Source: Couchioplanes azureus
GTDB lineage: Bacteria > Actinomycetota > Actinomycetes > Mycobacteriales > Micromonosporaceae
Length of the DNA stretch: 64,000 bases
Direction: 5' to 3'
Assembly (NCBI RefSeq): GCF_014648355.1
Contig: NZ_BMQY01000011.1
Span: forward strand, 62,001 to 126,000
The position numbers and the translations under genes are program-made. Under the pieces are notes generated by a model. It worked only from the letters and a program-made list of their open reading frames with translations. It ran no database searches and had not been told where the DNA came from. Positions 15,795-24,315 of the stretch are shown here, piece after piece; positions within the stretch are counted from its first letter, which is position 1, and every line of letters begins with the position of its first letter.

Positions 15795-17656
15795 TGTCAG
15801 CTCTGGTCGGCTGGGTGGACTACGCCCGCGACCAGCGTCGGGAACGGCCGGTGCTGCGGGCGATGGCGGGTGCCCTCGCCGCCCGGGGCCCGGACGACGA
15901 GGCGCTGTGGGTCGCCCCGTGCGCCGGGCTCGGCTTCCGGTACCTCGCGGTCCACGGGAAGTTCTCGCCTCAGCCGTACACGGCGCGCACCGCCGACGGG
16001 CCCGTCACGGTCTGCGTGACCGGCGCGCCGACCGGCCTGGCCGAGCTGCGGGGCCGGCTCGCCGGGCGCAGGGTGGCGCCCGAGCCCGAGACCGGCGTCG
16101 CGGGCCTGGTCGCGCACGCGTACCTGGCCGAGGGCGCGGCCGGGGTGACCCGGCTGACCGGGGGGTTCGCCGTGGCGGTCTGGGACGGGCGCGCCGAGGA
16201 GCTGCTGCTGGTCCGCGACCGGCTCGGCACCCAGCCGATCTACTACCACCTGACCGACAGCGGGATCGTCTTCGCCACCGAGCGCAAGGGCCTGCTGGCG
16301 CACCCGGCGGTCGAGGCGCAGATCGACCTGACCGGCCTGCGGGAGCTGTTCACCTGCGCGGGCACGGCCGGGCACGGCGTCTTCGCCGGCGTCCACCAGG
16401 TCCGCGCCGGGGAGATGGTCCGCTACGGCCGGGCCGGCCTGACGCGCCGGCGCTACTGGAAGCTGACCACCGAGGCGCACACCGACGACCTGGCCACCAC
16501 CGTCGGCACCGTGCGGGAACTGCTCGAGGAGAGCGTGGCCGGCCAGTTCGCCGGCGGCGACGACATCGGCATCCTGCTCGACGGCACCCTCGAGTCCTCG
16601 GCGATGACCGCCCTGGCCGCGCGCGGGCTCGCGCGCGGGTCCGGCGGCCGGCTGCGGACCTTCACCGTCACCGTCGCCCGCGAGTCGGAGTGCGTGCCGC
16701 CGGAGGACGTGCGGTCGAGCCCGGACGCCCGCTTCGTCGCGGACGTGGTGCGCCGGGTGGGCGCCGAGCACACCGACGTCGTGCTCGACACCGCGGACAT
16801 CCTCGACCCGCTGGCCCGCGCCGCCGCGCTGCGGGCCCGGGACGTGCCCGACCCGCTCGGCAGCGCGAGCACCTCGACGTACCTGCTCTGCTGCGAGGCC
16901 GGCCAGCACGTGCGCGGCGCGCTCTCCGACGAGCTCGCCGACGCGATCTTCGGCTGTCATGCCGGGGCGTGCGACGCGCCGGCGACCGACTGGCAGACCC
17001 TGCCCTGGATCGCGCTCGCCCGGCAGCGCGGCGGCCGGTACGGCTTCGGCGGCGACCTGCTCGACCCGGACCTGCGCGACAAGCTCGACCTCAACGGCTA
17101 CTGCCACGACGAGTGGGCCCGCTCGGTCGCCGACGCCGAGCACCTGCCCGGCGAGGACGAGCGGGACCGCCGGATGCGCCGCACCGCGTACCTGCGGCTG
17201 ACCCGCTGGGACCAGACCCGGCTGCTGCACCGCGAGTCGCTGGCCATGGCGGCCGGCGTGCAGGCGCGGATGCCGTTCGGCGACCACCGGCTGGTCCAGT
17301 ACGTCTACAACGTGCCCTGGGCGCTGAAGAACTTCGACGGCAAGGAGAAGAGCCTGCTGCGGGCCGCCGTCGGGGATCTGCTGCCACCCTCGGTGCGGCA
17401 CCGGCCGGCGAGCCCGTACCCGGCCGCCCCGGATCCCGCGTACGGGCGCTGGCTGGTCGACGAGCTCGCCGCGCTGCTCGCCGACGCCACCTCACCCGCC
17501 GCGCCGCTCGTCGACGCCGGCGGCATCCGCGCCCTGCAGGCCGACCAGCGGGTGCTCGCCGCGGGGCCGGGCGCCTGGGTGGCCCGGGCCAGCGCCGAGA
17601 TGGTGCTCGCCCTCGACGCCTGGCTGCGCCGCTACGGCGTCCGGGTCGCGCTCTGA
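15794..17656 (+). CDS. Asparagine synthetase-like protein, probable catalytically dead paralogue
   Basis: The 620-residue protein keeps the two-domain AsnB layout, an N-terminal Ntn glutaminase fold and a C-terminal ATP-pyrophosphatase fold. It starts MSALVGWVDY where true amidotransferases start MCGIVGW, so the nucleophilic Cys is replaced by Ser. At residues 263-269 the pyrophosphate loop SGGxDSS is replaced by DGTLESS. The later acidic GxGGDE motif is also degenerate (ALSDELADAIFG). The paralogue at 18161 has an intact loop at exactly the same residue numbers. It could be a structural partner of that paralogue. The frame is intact and codon use is normal, so it is under selection rather than decaying. 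It overlaps the upstream stop by one base. Confidence 0.82.
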   Translation: MSALVGWVDYARDQRRERPVLRAMAGALAARGPDDEALWVAPCAGLGFRYLAVHGKFSPQPYTARTADGPVTVCVTGAPTGLAELRGRLAGRRVAPEPETGVAGLVAHAYLAEGAAGVTRLTGGFAVAVWDGRAEELLLVRDRLGTQPIYYHLTDSGIVFATERKGLLAHPAVEAQIDLTGLRELFTCAGTAGHGVFAGVHQVRAGEMVRYGRAGLTRRRYWKLTTEAHTDDLATTVGTVRELLEESVAGQFAGGDDIGILLDGTLESSAMTALAARGLARGSGGRLRTFTVTVARESECVPPEDVRSSPDARFVADVVRRVGAEHTDVVLDTADILDPLARAAALRARDVPDPLGSASTSTYLLCCEAGQHVRGALSDELADAIFGCHAGACDAPATDWQTLPWIALARQRGGRYGFGGDLLDPDLRDKLDLNGYCHDEWARSVADAEHLPGEDERDRRMRRTAYLRLTRWDQTRLLHRESLAMAAGVQARMPFGDHRLVQYVYNVPWALKNFDGKEKSLLRAAVGDLLPPSVRHRPASPYPAAPDPAYGRWLVDELAALLADATSPAAPLVDAGGIRALQADQRVLAAGPGAWVARASAEMVLALDAWLRRYGVRVAL

Positions 17657-17693
17657 CTTTCCCGTCCCACGTCACATCACCACAGGAGGAACC

Positions 17694-18074
17694 ATGCCGT
17701 ACGCCGCGATCACCTACAACGTCAAGCCCGGGCACGAGGAGGAGATCGCCGAGATCTTCGCCAACTTCCAGCGGGTCAGCTCGCCCGCGGTCCGCGACCA
17801 GGACGGCGCCGAGGTCGGCAGGCTGCTCGGCACCGCCGTGTTCATCAAGGACACGGTGATGGTGCGGGTCATCCACTACGAGGGCGACTTCGCGCACATC
17901 GCCCGCACGATGGCGGCGCAGAAGGGCGTGCACGAGATCGAGGGCAAGCTCGCGCCCCTGCTCGCCGAGCAGCGCGAGACCGCCACCGCCGAGGGCTTCG
18001 GCGCGTACTTCCGCAACGCCACCATGCGTTGCATCTCGCAGCTGTCGGTCGACACCCTGCCGGCGAACGCCTGA
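17694..18074 (+). CDS. SchA/CurD-like domain protein
   Basis: The protein has 126 residues and begins MPYAAITYNVKPGHEEEIAEIF, as do the SchA/CurD-like proteins (ferredoxin-like alpha-beta dimers) found in spore-pigment and pentangular polyketide clusters. There they are thought to act in oxidation or cyclisation of the nascent polyketide. Residues about 38-85 (GRLLGTAVFIKDTVMVRVIHYEGDF) carry the family core. AGGAGG lies directly before ATG 17694. It sits between the two asparagine-synthetase-like genes and is followed by a hairpin that may lower expression of the genes beyond. Confidence 0.83.
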   Translation: MPYAAITYNVKPGHEEEIAEIFANFQRVSSPAVRDQDGAEVGRLLGTAVFIKDTVMVRVIHYEGDFAHIARTMAAQKGVHEIEGKLAPLLAEQRETATAEGFGAYFRNATMRCISQLSVDTLPANA

Positions 18075-18105
18075 AACGGCGGTCTCGAACCGCCCTGTAC
18101 CCGGC

Positions 18106-18137
18106 TTCGAGTGCCACCGGCGACGGTGGCACTCGAA
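18106..18137 (+). terminator. Hairpin with GNRA-type tetraloop (terminator or attenuator)
   Basis: A 14-base-pair perfect stem (18106-18119 with 18124-18137) closes a GCGA loop between the SchA/CurD-like gene and the second asparagine-synthetase-like gene. A smaller stem, GGCGGT/ACCGCC (18078-18094), precedes it. There is no T run. The next gene has its own strong ribosome binding site (GAGGAGAGG, 18145-18153), so the hairpin may be a partial terminator or an mRNA-processing signal that sets the ratio of the two gene products. Confidence 0.65.
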
Positions 18138-18160
18138 CCCTTCGAGGAGAGGTAACGCCC

Positions 18161-19996
18161 ATGTCAGGACTCGTAGGCTGGATCGACTTCGCGCGGGATC
18201 TGGAGCGGCAGCGGCCGACGGTCATCACCATGACCGCCACGCTCGCGCAGCGCGGCCCGGACGCCGAGGCGGTGTGGGTGTCCCGGCACGCCGCGCTCGG
18301 CTACCGCACGCTCGCCGTCGACGACACCGCCGAGGCGCAGCCCTTCGTCGTCAACCTCGGCGACCGGGCCGTCGCCGGCGTGGTCTCCGGATGGCCCACC
18401 GGCCTGGACACCCTGCGGGCCAAGCTGCGCCCGGTGGAGGGCACCGGCATCGACACCGCCGGCACGGCCGAGCTGTTCGTCCGGGCGTACCTGCGCTGGG
18501 GCACGACCTTCGTGCCGGAGCTGACCGGCACCTTCGCCATCGCGATCTGGGACGGGCGCACCGACGAGCTGGTGCTGGTCCGCGACCACCTCGGCGGTCA
18601 GCCGCTCTACCACGTCGAGACCCCCACCGGCCTGGTGTTCGGCTCCGAGCGCAAGGCCCTGCTCGCGCACCCGGAGGTGCACCCCCGGGTGGACGCCGCG
18701 GGCCTGCGCGAGGCCATCTCCCAGGCGCTGCCGCACGGCGGCATCTTCGGCGGCTTCGGCCGGGTGGGCGGCGCCGAGATCGCCCGCTTCGACCGGTCGG
18801 GCTGGCGCCGCGAGCGGTACTGGAAGTTCACCACCGAGCCGCACACCGACGACTACGAGACCACCGTGGCCACCGTGCGCGACATGCTCGCCGGCAGCGT
18901 GCGGCGCAACCTCGGCGACGACCCCTCGCGGGAGCTGGTCATGCTCTCCGGCGGCATCGACTCGTCGTCGGTGGCGGCCCTGGCCGCCGAGGAGCTGCGC
19001 CGGCGCGGCACCGGCCCGCTGCAGACGTTCACCATCGACTTCGCGCGCAGCGAGTTCCAGGCGGACGTCATGCGCAGCACCAACGACACGCCCTTCGCCC
19101 AGCAGGTCGCCGAGCGGATCGGCTCCCGGCACACCCTGGTCGAGCTGGAGACCAACGACATCCTCGACCCGATCGTGCGCCTCGGCATGCTGCGCTCCAA
19201 GGACTTCCCGACCCGGCAGTACGACATGGACACGGCGCAGTACCTGACCGTGCACCGCGCCGCCGAGCAGGGCTGCAAGGTGGTCTTCGCCGGCTACGGC
19301 GGCGACAAGTACTTCCAGGGTGCCACCTGGTACACCCACCGGGACCTGGTCGAGTCGGGCACGTTCCCGTGGATCGCGCTGGCGCAGAAGTACGGCGCCC
19401 ACCACGGTTTCGGCACCGGTCTGCTCAACGCCGACACGCTCGCCGCCCTCGACCTGCCCACCTACTACGCCGACGAGTACGCCACCGCGGTCGCCGAGGT
19501 CGAGTTCCTGCCGGAGGAGGACGACTGGCAGCGGCGCATGCGGACCATCGCGTACCTGATGAACACGCGGTTCAGCATCGACGCCGGCTCGTACGCCGCC
19601 GCCGGGCTGCAGCTGCGCTCGCCGATCAACTACCACCGGCTGGTGCAGTACGCGTACAACATCCCGAACGCCATGCACAACACCGGCGGCATCGAGAAGG
19701 CGGTCCTGCGCCAGGCGGTCGCCGACCTGCTGCCCTCCTCGGTGCTGCAGCGGCACCGCAGCGCCTCGCCGGTCAGCAACAACCCCGACTACCCGGCCGG
19801 CCTGCAGCGCGAGATCGCGGCCGTCGTCGCCGACCCCAAGGCGCCGGTCCGCGAGCTCATCGACCTCGACCGCGCCGCCGACCTCGCCGGGGACCTGCCG
19901 CGGCTCGCCAAGGACCGGATGGCCCGGGCGGACGTCGAGCTCGCCATCCAGCTCAACCTCTGGCTCGACCACTACCGGGTGCGGCTCGCGCTCTGA
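18161..19996 (+). CDS. Asparagine synthetase-like amide/lactam synthetase without glutaminase Cys
   Basis: The 611-residue AsnB homologue has an intact ATP-pyrophosphatase site: SGGIDSSS from Ser263 and FAGYGGDKYF further on, so it should adenylate a carboxylate. Its N terminus is MSGLVGWIDF, an exact Cys-to-Ser replacement of the MCGIVGW glutaminase start. It should therefore not release ammonia from glutamine. Beta-lactam synthetase, CarA and lasso peptide cyclases show the same loss and use an amine group of the substrate. I infer amide or lactam formation with a free amine, perhaps one made by the cluster's aminotransferases or SbnA-like enzyme. It could also receive ammonia directly. It is paralogous to the degenerate protein at 15794. 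Confidence 0.85.
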   Translation: MSGLVGWIDFARDLERQRPTVITMTATLAQRGPDAEAVWVSRHAALGYRTLAVDDTAEAQPFVVNLGDRAVAGVVSGWPTGLDTLRAKLRPVEGTGIDTAGTAELFVRAYLRWGTTFVPELTGTFAIAIWDGRTDELVLVRDHLGGQPLYHVETPTGLVFGSERKALLAHPEVHPRVDAAGLREAISQALPHGGIFGGFGRVGGAEIARFDRSGWRRERYWKFTTEPHTDDYETTVATVRDMLAGSVRRNLGDDPSRELVMLSGGIDSSSVAALAAEELRRRGTGPLQTFTIDFARSEFQADVMRSTNDTPFAQQVAERIGSRHTLVELETNDILDPIVRLGMLRSKDFPTRQYDMDTAQYLTVHRAAEQGCKVVFAGYGGDKYFQGATWYTHRDLVESGTFPWIALAQKYGAHHGFGTGLLNADTLAALDLPTYYADEYATAVAEVEFLPEEDDWQRRMRTIAYLMNTRFSIDAGSYAAAGLQLRSPINYHRLVQYAYNIPNAMHNTGGIEKAVLRQAVADLLPSSVLQRHRSASPVSNNPDYPAGLQREIAAVVADPKAPVRELIDLDRAADLAGDLPRLAKDRMARADVELAIQLNLWLDHYRVRLAL

Positions 19997-20026
19997 GGTG
20001 CGCCCGTCCCCCTGGGAGGGAGACAC

Positions 20027-21076
20027 ATGATCTTCGACAACATCCTCGAGACGATCGGGCGCACCCCGGTCGTGCGGCTGCGCTGCCTCGACCGCTCGTA
20101 CGGCTCCGAGATCCTCGTCAAGCTGGAGTCCTTCAACCCGGCCGGCAGCATCAAGGACCGCCCGGCCCTGCAGATGATCACCGCGGCGGAGCGCGACGGC
20201 CGGCTGCGCCCCGGTGGCACGATCGTCGAGTCGTCGTCCGGCAACATGGGCAAGGCGCTCGCGCTGATCGGCGCGGTCAGCGGCTACCGCGTCATCATCG
20301 TGGTCGACCCGAAGGCGCCGGAGTCCATGCTGAAGTTCGTCGCCGCGCTCGGCGCCGAGGTCGAGGTGGTCCGGCAGCCCGACGAGAACGGCGGGTTCCA
20401 GCGCCCGCGGCGCGAGCGGGTCGAGCAGCTCGTCGCTTCCATCCCCGGTGCCTTCTGGCCCAACCAGATGCACAACCCCGACAACCCGCGTGCGCACGCC
20501 GAGACCACCGCCCGCGAACTGCTCGACGACGTGCCGCAGTTCGACGTGCTGATGGCCACGGCGAGCACCGGCGGGCACATCAGCGGCCTGGCCCGTACGG
20601 TCAAGGAGAAGCTGCCCGAGGTCACCACGGTCGCGGTGGACGCGGTGGGCTCGGCGGCCTTCGGCCACCCGTTCCACGGGTACGTCATGCGCGGGCTCGG
20701 GCTCGCCTGGCGCCCCGGCAACCTGGAGATGTCGCTCGTGGACCGGGTGCACCTGGTCGACGACGCCGAGGGGATCGCGACCAGCCGGCTGCTCGCCCGT
20801 ACCGAAGGACTGATGGTGGGGGAGTCGGCGGGCGCGGCGATCTTCGCCGCGCTGCACCACGCGCAGCGCCACCCGGGCTCCCGGATCGTCGTCGTCGCGG
20901 CCGACGGCGCGGTCAACTACCTCGGTGAGTCGTTCGACGACGGCTGGCTGCAGGCCAAGGGACTCGACGCCCGGATCGCCGCGGCCGGGCTCGGCGACCT
21001 CGAGGGGCTGCTGGCGGCGGCCCGCGAGCCCAGCCACCCCTCGGTCGCCGTCGCCGACCTGCTGGCCCTGACCTGA
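20027..21076 (+). CDS. SbnA-like PLP-dependent beta-replacement enzyme (diaminopropionate pathway family)
   Basis: This fold-type II PLP enzyme has 349 residues. The Schiff-base Lys is in NPAGSIKDRPALQM, the PLP loop is SSSGNMGKALAL, and the phosphate loop is TASTGGHISG. The segments PGAFWPNQMHNPDNPRAH and VDAVGSAAFG are characteristic of SbnA, which joins O-phosphoserine with glutamate to make N-(2-amino-2-carboxyethyl)-glutamate, the precursor of 2,3-diaminopropionate. The usual partner dehydrogenase SbnB is not in the window. It may use another nucleophile, or the partner may lie upstream. It starts at ATG 20027 behind GGGAGGGAG and is probably co-transcribed with the flanking genes. Confidence 0.85.
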   Translation: MIFDNILETIGRTPVVRLRCLDRSYGSEILVKLESFNPAGSIKDRPALQMITAAERDGRLRPGGTIVESSSGNMGKALALIGAVSGYRVIIVVDPKAPESMLKFVAALGAEVEVVRQPDENGGFQRPRRERVEQLVASIPGAFWPNQMHNPDNPRAHAETTARELLDDVPQFDVLMATASTGGHISGLARTVKEKLPEVTTVAVDAVGSAAFGHPFHGYVMRGLGLAWRPGNLEMSLVDRVHLVDDAEGIATSRLLARTEGLMVGESAGAAIFAALHHAQRHPGSRIVVVAADGAVNYLGESFDDGWLQAKGLDARIAAAGLGDLEGLLAAAREPSHPSVAVADLLALT

Positions 21077-21100
21077 GCCGGCTCCCGTCAAGGAGGACCC

Positions 21101-22300
21101 ATGCTGGCACACCTCGACCGGCTCGCGCGCCGGATGGACGAGGCCGGCCTCGACGCGTTCGTGGCCACCACGTTCGAGAACGTCTACTACCTGACCGGGG
21201 TGGCGAGCCAGCCCGCGCAGACCCACCCGCACGGCGGCCGCTGCCTGGCCGTGGTCGTCCGCGACCGGCTCGCGACGCCGTACTTCCTCACCTCGCGGTG
21301 CGACGTCGACCAGTTCCTCGACGCGACCGTGCCGCTGGCCGGCGCGGTCGGCTTCGGCACGTTCCACCGGGAGCTGGCCGACGACGCCGTGCTGACCCCG
21401 CAAGAGCAGCGCCTGTACGACGTGTCGGTGCTCGGGCCGGCGCCGGCGACGGCGCTGGACGCGCTGGCCGACGTGCTGCGCGAGGCCGGGGTGGCCGGCG
21501 GCACGGTCGGGATCGACGAGAAGGGGGCACCGTTCGGCTTCCTCGACGCCCTGGGCGACGCGCTGCCCGGGACCCGGGTGGTGCCGGCCGCCGAGGACCT
21601 GCGCTGGGTCCGCAAGGTGAAGACGCCGGCCGAGGTGGAGCGGATCACCGCCTCGGCCGCGGCGACCGAGGCGGGCATCCGGGCGGCCGTCGCGGCCGCC
21701 CGGCCCGGCGCCACCGAACGCGAGCTCGTCCGCGAGTTCGAGCTCGAGGTCGTCCGCCACGGCGCGCGGCCCAAGTTCACGCTCATCAAGTTCGGCCGCG
21801 CGGCGGTCGGCGGCCAGCAGCGCCCGAGCGACGAGCCGCTGCGCCGCGGCGACGGCATCTGGTTCGACGTCGGATGCGTGCTGAACGGCTACTGGTCGGA
21901 CCTGGCACGCACGTTCGTGCTCGGCGAGCCCGACGCCAAGCTGGCCCGTCACTACGACGCGGTGCTCGCCGGCGAGGAGCGCGGCATCGCCGAGGCGCGG
22001 CCGGGGATGCGCGGCAAGGAGCTGTTCGACATCACCGTCGACGGGGTCCGCCGGGCCGGCATCCCGCACTACCGCCGCCACCACGTCGGGCACGGCATCG
22101 GCGTGGAGATCTACGAACCGGTCCTGATCACGCCGTCCAGCCAGGACGTGATCGAGATCGGCACCGTGGTCAACATCGAGACGCCGTACTACGAGTTCGG
22201 CTTCGGTGCGGTGCACGTGGAGGACCCGTTCGTGGTGGAGTCCGCGGGCAACCGCGTCCTCACCACGCTGGACCGGGGGCTCGGCGTCATCGGCGGCTAG
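21101..22300 (+). CDS. M24-family metallopeptidase (Xaa-Pro aminopeptidase-like)
   Basis: The 399-residue pita-bread enzyme has a creatinase-type N-terminal domain (residues 1 to about 150) and a catalytic domain. All five metal ligands are visible: Asp in IWFDVGC, Asp in YWSDLARTF, His in HHVGHGIG, Glu in NIETPYYE and Glu in VHVEDPF. The family cleaves Xaa-Pro peptides or hydrolyses creatine-like amides. AAGGAGG precedes ATG 21101. It is the last gene of the cluster and its stop shares a CTAG palindrome (22297-22300) with the convergent response regulator. Inside a cluster with amide-forming enzymes and a peptide transporter it may trim or activate the product; it could also be a non-hydrolytic relative. 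Confidence 0.85.
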   Translation: MLAHLDRLARRMDEAGLDAFVATTFENVYYLTGVASQPAQTHPHGGRCLAVVVRDRLATPYFLTSRCDVDQFLDATVPLAGAVGFGTFHRELADDAVLTPQEQRLYDVSVLGPAPATALDALADVLREAGVAGGTVGIDEKGAPFGFLDALGDALPGTRVVPAAEDLRWVRKVKTPAEVERITASAAATEAGIRAAVAAARPGATERELVREFELEVVRHGARPKFTLIKFGRAAVGGQQRPSDEPLRRGDGIWFDVGCVLNGYWSDLARTFVLGEPDAKLARHYDAVLAGEERGIAEARPGMRGKELFDITVDGVRRAGIPHYRRHHVGHGIGVEIYEPVLITPSSQDVIEIGTVVNIETPYYEFGFGAVHVEDPFVVESAGNRVLTTLDRGLGVIGG

Positions 22301-22962
22301 GGCAGCCAGCCGGGCAGCGCGCGGCCGGACTCGTACGCCCACACCACGAGCTGGGCCCGGTCGCGCAGGCCCAGCTTGGTGAGGATCCGGCTGACGTGCG
22401 TCTTGGTCGTCGCGTGGCTGATCACCAGCCGCCCGGCGATCTCCTCGTTCGACAGCCCCTGGGCCACCAGATCCATGATCTCGGCCTCGCGCGCGGTCAG
22501 CGTGGCCAGCTCGGGCGCCGGCGGCGGCGGGGTCAGGCGCGCGGCCACCTCGGCGATCAGCCGCCGGGTGACCGACGGCGCGAGCAGGGCGTCACCCCGG
22601 GCCACCACCCGCACGCAGCGGATGAGCTCGACCGGCTCGGTGTCCTTGAGCAGGAAACCGCTGGCCCCGGCGCGGATCGCGCCGTAGACGTACTCGTCGG
22701 ACTCGAAGGTGGTGAGGATGACGACCTTCACGCCGTCGAGGCTCTTGTCCGCGCAGATCTGCCGCGTGGCGGCGAGGCCGTCGAGCCCCGGCATGCGGAT
22801 GTCCATCAGCATGACGTCGGGACGTAGCTCGCGGGCCAGCCGGACCGCCTCGTCGCCGTCGGCGGCCTCGCCGACCACGCGCAGGTCCGGCTCGCCGGCG
22901 AGGATCGAGCGGAAGCCGGCCCGGACGAGCGTCTGGTCGTCGGCCAGGACTAGGGAGATCAT
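22297..22962 (-). CDS. NarL/FixJ-type response regulator
   Basis: The 221-residue protein has a receiver domain (residues 1-120) with DD near the N terminus, phospho-acceptor Asp in DVMLMDIRMPGLDG and Lys in GFLLKDTEP, and a C-terminal LuxR-type helix-turn-helix (LTAREAEIMDLVAQGLSNEEIAGRL). ATG 22962 overlaps the stop of the sensor kinase gene (ATGA). Position next to the cluster makes it a candidate cluster regulator, but NarL pairs are common in actinomycetes, so this is only suggestive. Confidence 0.92.
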   Translation of the reverse strand: MISLVLADDQTLVRAGFRSILAGEPDLRVVGEAADGDEAVRLARELRPDVMLMDIRMPGLDGLAATRQICADKSLDGVKVVILTTFESDEYVYGAIRAGASGFLLKDTEPVELIRCVRVVARGDALLAPSVTRRLIAEVAARLTPPPPAPELATLTAREAEIMDLVAQGLSNEEIAGRLVISHATTKTHVSRILTKLGLRDRAQLVVWAYESGRALPGWLP

Positions 22963-24260
22963 CGGTTTCCGTTCCCGTCGTTCGCTGCTGTCGGGGATCG
23001 TCGTGTTTCCGTGAGCTGCAGTGCCTGCGGGGGTTGCGGGGTATCCGCGGGTTGTTCCGTCTCCGCGGGGGGACGGATCGGGAGCCGGGCCTCGACCCGG
23101 AAGCCGCCGCCGGGGCGGGGACCGGCGGTCACCTCCCCGCCGACCGCGGCGGCCCGTTCCGCCATGCCGAGCAGGCCGTTGCCGTCGCGCACCGCCCGCG
23201 GATCGACCGGCTTGGTGCCGTCGTCCTCGACGGTGACCATGACGTCCCCGCCGCGGCACCGGATGTCCACCTCCACGGTGCTCGCCGCCGCGTGCCGCAC
23301 GGCGTTGGTCAACGCCTCCTGCACGATCCGGTAGGCGGCCAGCTCCACGGAGGTGGGCAGCGGCGTGGGCGGGACGTCCACGTGGGACCGTACCGGCAGG
23401 CCCGCGGCCTCGGTGCGGCCGATCAGCTCGGGCAGCCGCGCCAGCGACGGGCTGGGCTGCACGGGATCGGCGCCGTCGGCCTGGCGCAGCACGCCGAGCA
23501 CCGCCCGCACCTCGCGCAGGGCGTCCTTGCTCGCCGTACGGATCGCCTCCAGCGCCTCGAAGGCGCCGTCCGGCGAGCGGGTGTGCAGGGCCGCGTTCGC
23601 CTGTACGTTGATCAGCGAGATCTGGTGCGCGACCACGTCGTGCAGGTCCCGGGCGATGCGCAGGCGCTCCTCCATGGCGCGCCGCAGCGCCTCGCTCTCC
23701 CGCGTCGCCTCGGCCAGGGCGGCCCGCTGCTCCGCCTGGGCCACGTGCCGCATCCGGCTGCGGGCGACCTCGCCCAGGATGATGGCCAGCAGCAGGATGG
23801 CGGCCACGCCGACCGCCGTCTGCACCTGGGTCTGCACCGACCGCTGGCGGCCGTAGCCGTCCAGGTTGAGCGAGGTCAGCACCGGGAAGGCGATCGCCAG
23901 GAACAGCGCCGCGCCGATCGACAGCCAGCGCTCGCGGTCCCGGGCGACCGTGTAGAGGGCGATGACGAACGCCAGCGCGATGGGCGAGTCGGGGAAGCTC
24001 AGCGGGTAGTAGAGCAGCCCGGTCACGCTCGTCACCGCCAGCACGGCCACCGGATGTTGCTGGCGCCAGTACAGCGCGGCCGCGCTGACCACCATCAACG
24101 TCCAGCCCAGCGGCATCAGCGGGCGGCCGCCCCGGTCACCGCTGGTCTCCACGACCACGACGTCGAAGATGAGCACCAGGGCCGGGATGGCCGCGGCCCG
24201 CCAGGTCGTCCACCAGGACCCGGGATCCGGTGCGGGTTTTCGCGCTGAGGCCGGCCACAT
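22959..24260 (-). CDS. Membrane sensor histidine kinase (NarL-type partner)
   Basis: The 433-residue protein begins with about six membrane segments (residues 20-180), continues with a coiled linker, and has a HisKA_3 dimerisation domain with the phospho-accepting His in ARDLHDVVAHQISLINVQ. The HATPase region shows the N box QEALTNAVRHA and the G box DGNGLLGMAERA. It should phosphorylate the response regulator encoded directly downstream with overlapping codons. I take ATG 24260; a longer frame from 24308 adds residues of no clear character. No large extracellular sensor domain is present, so the signal is probably membrane-associated. Confidence 0.9.
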   Translation of the reverse strand: MWPASARKPAPDPGSWWTTWRAAAIPALVLIFDVVVVETSGDRGGRPLMPLGWTLMVVSAAALYWRQQHPVAVLAVTSVTGLLYYPLSFPDSPIALAFVIALYTVARDRERWLSIGAALFLAIAFPVLTSLNLDGYGRQRSVQTQVQTAVGVAAILLLAIILGEVARSRMRHVAQAEQRAALAEATRESEALRRAMEERLRIARDLHDVVAHQISLINVQANAALHTRSPDGAFEALEAIRTASKDALREVRAVLGVLRQADGADPVQPSPSLARLPELIGRTEAAGLPVRSHVDVPPTPLPTSVELAAYRIVQEALTNAVRHAAASTVEVDIRCRGGDVMVTVEDDGTKPVDPRAVRDGNGLLGMAERAAAVGGEVTAGPRPGGGFRVEARLPIRPPAETEQPADTPQPPQALQLTETRRSPTAANDGNGNR

Positions 24261-24315
24261 GCCGACCACTGTAGGCACACCGCCGCTCCGGCGGGCGCCC
24301 GCCGTCACCGTTCGG

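Noticed and set aside
15794..19996. Calling both AsnB homologues ordinary asparagine synthetases
   Set aside because: Both lack the N-terminal Cys needed for glutamine hydrolysis, and one lacks the ATP loop.
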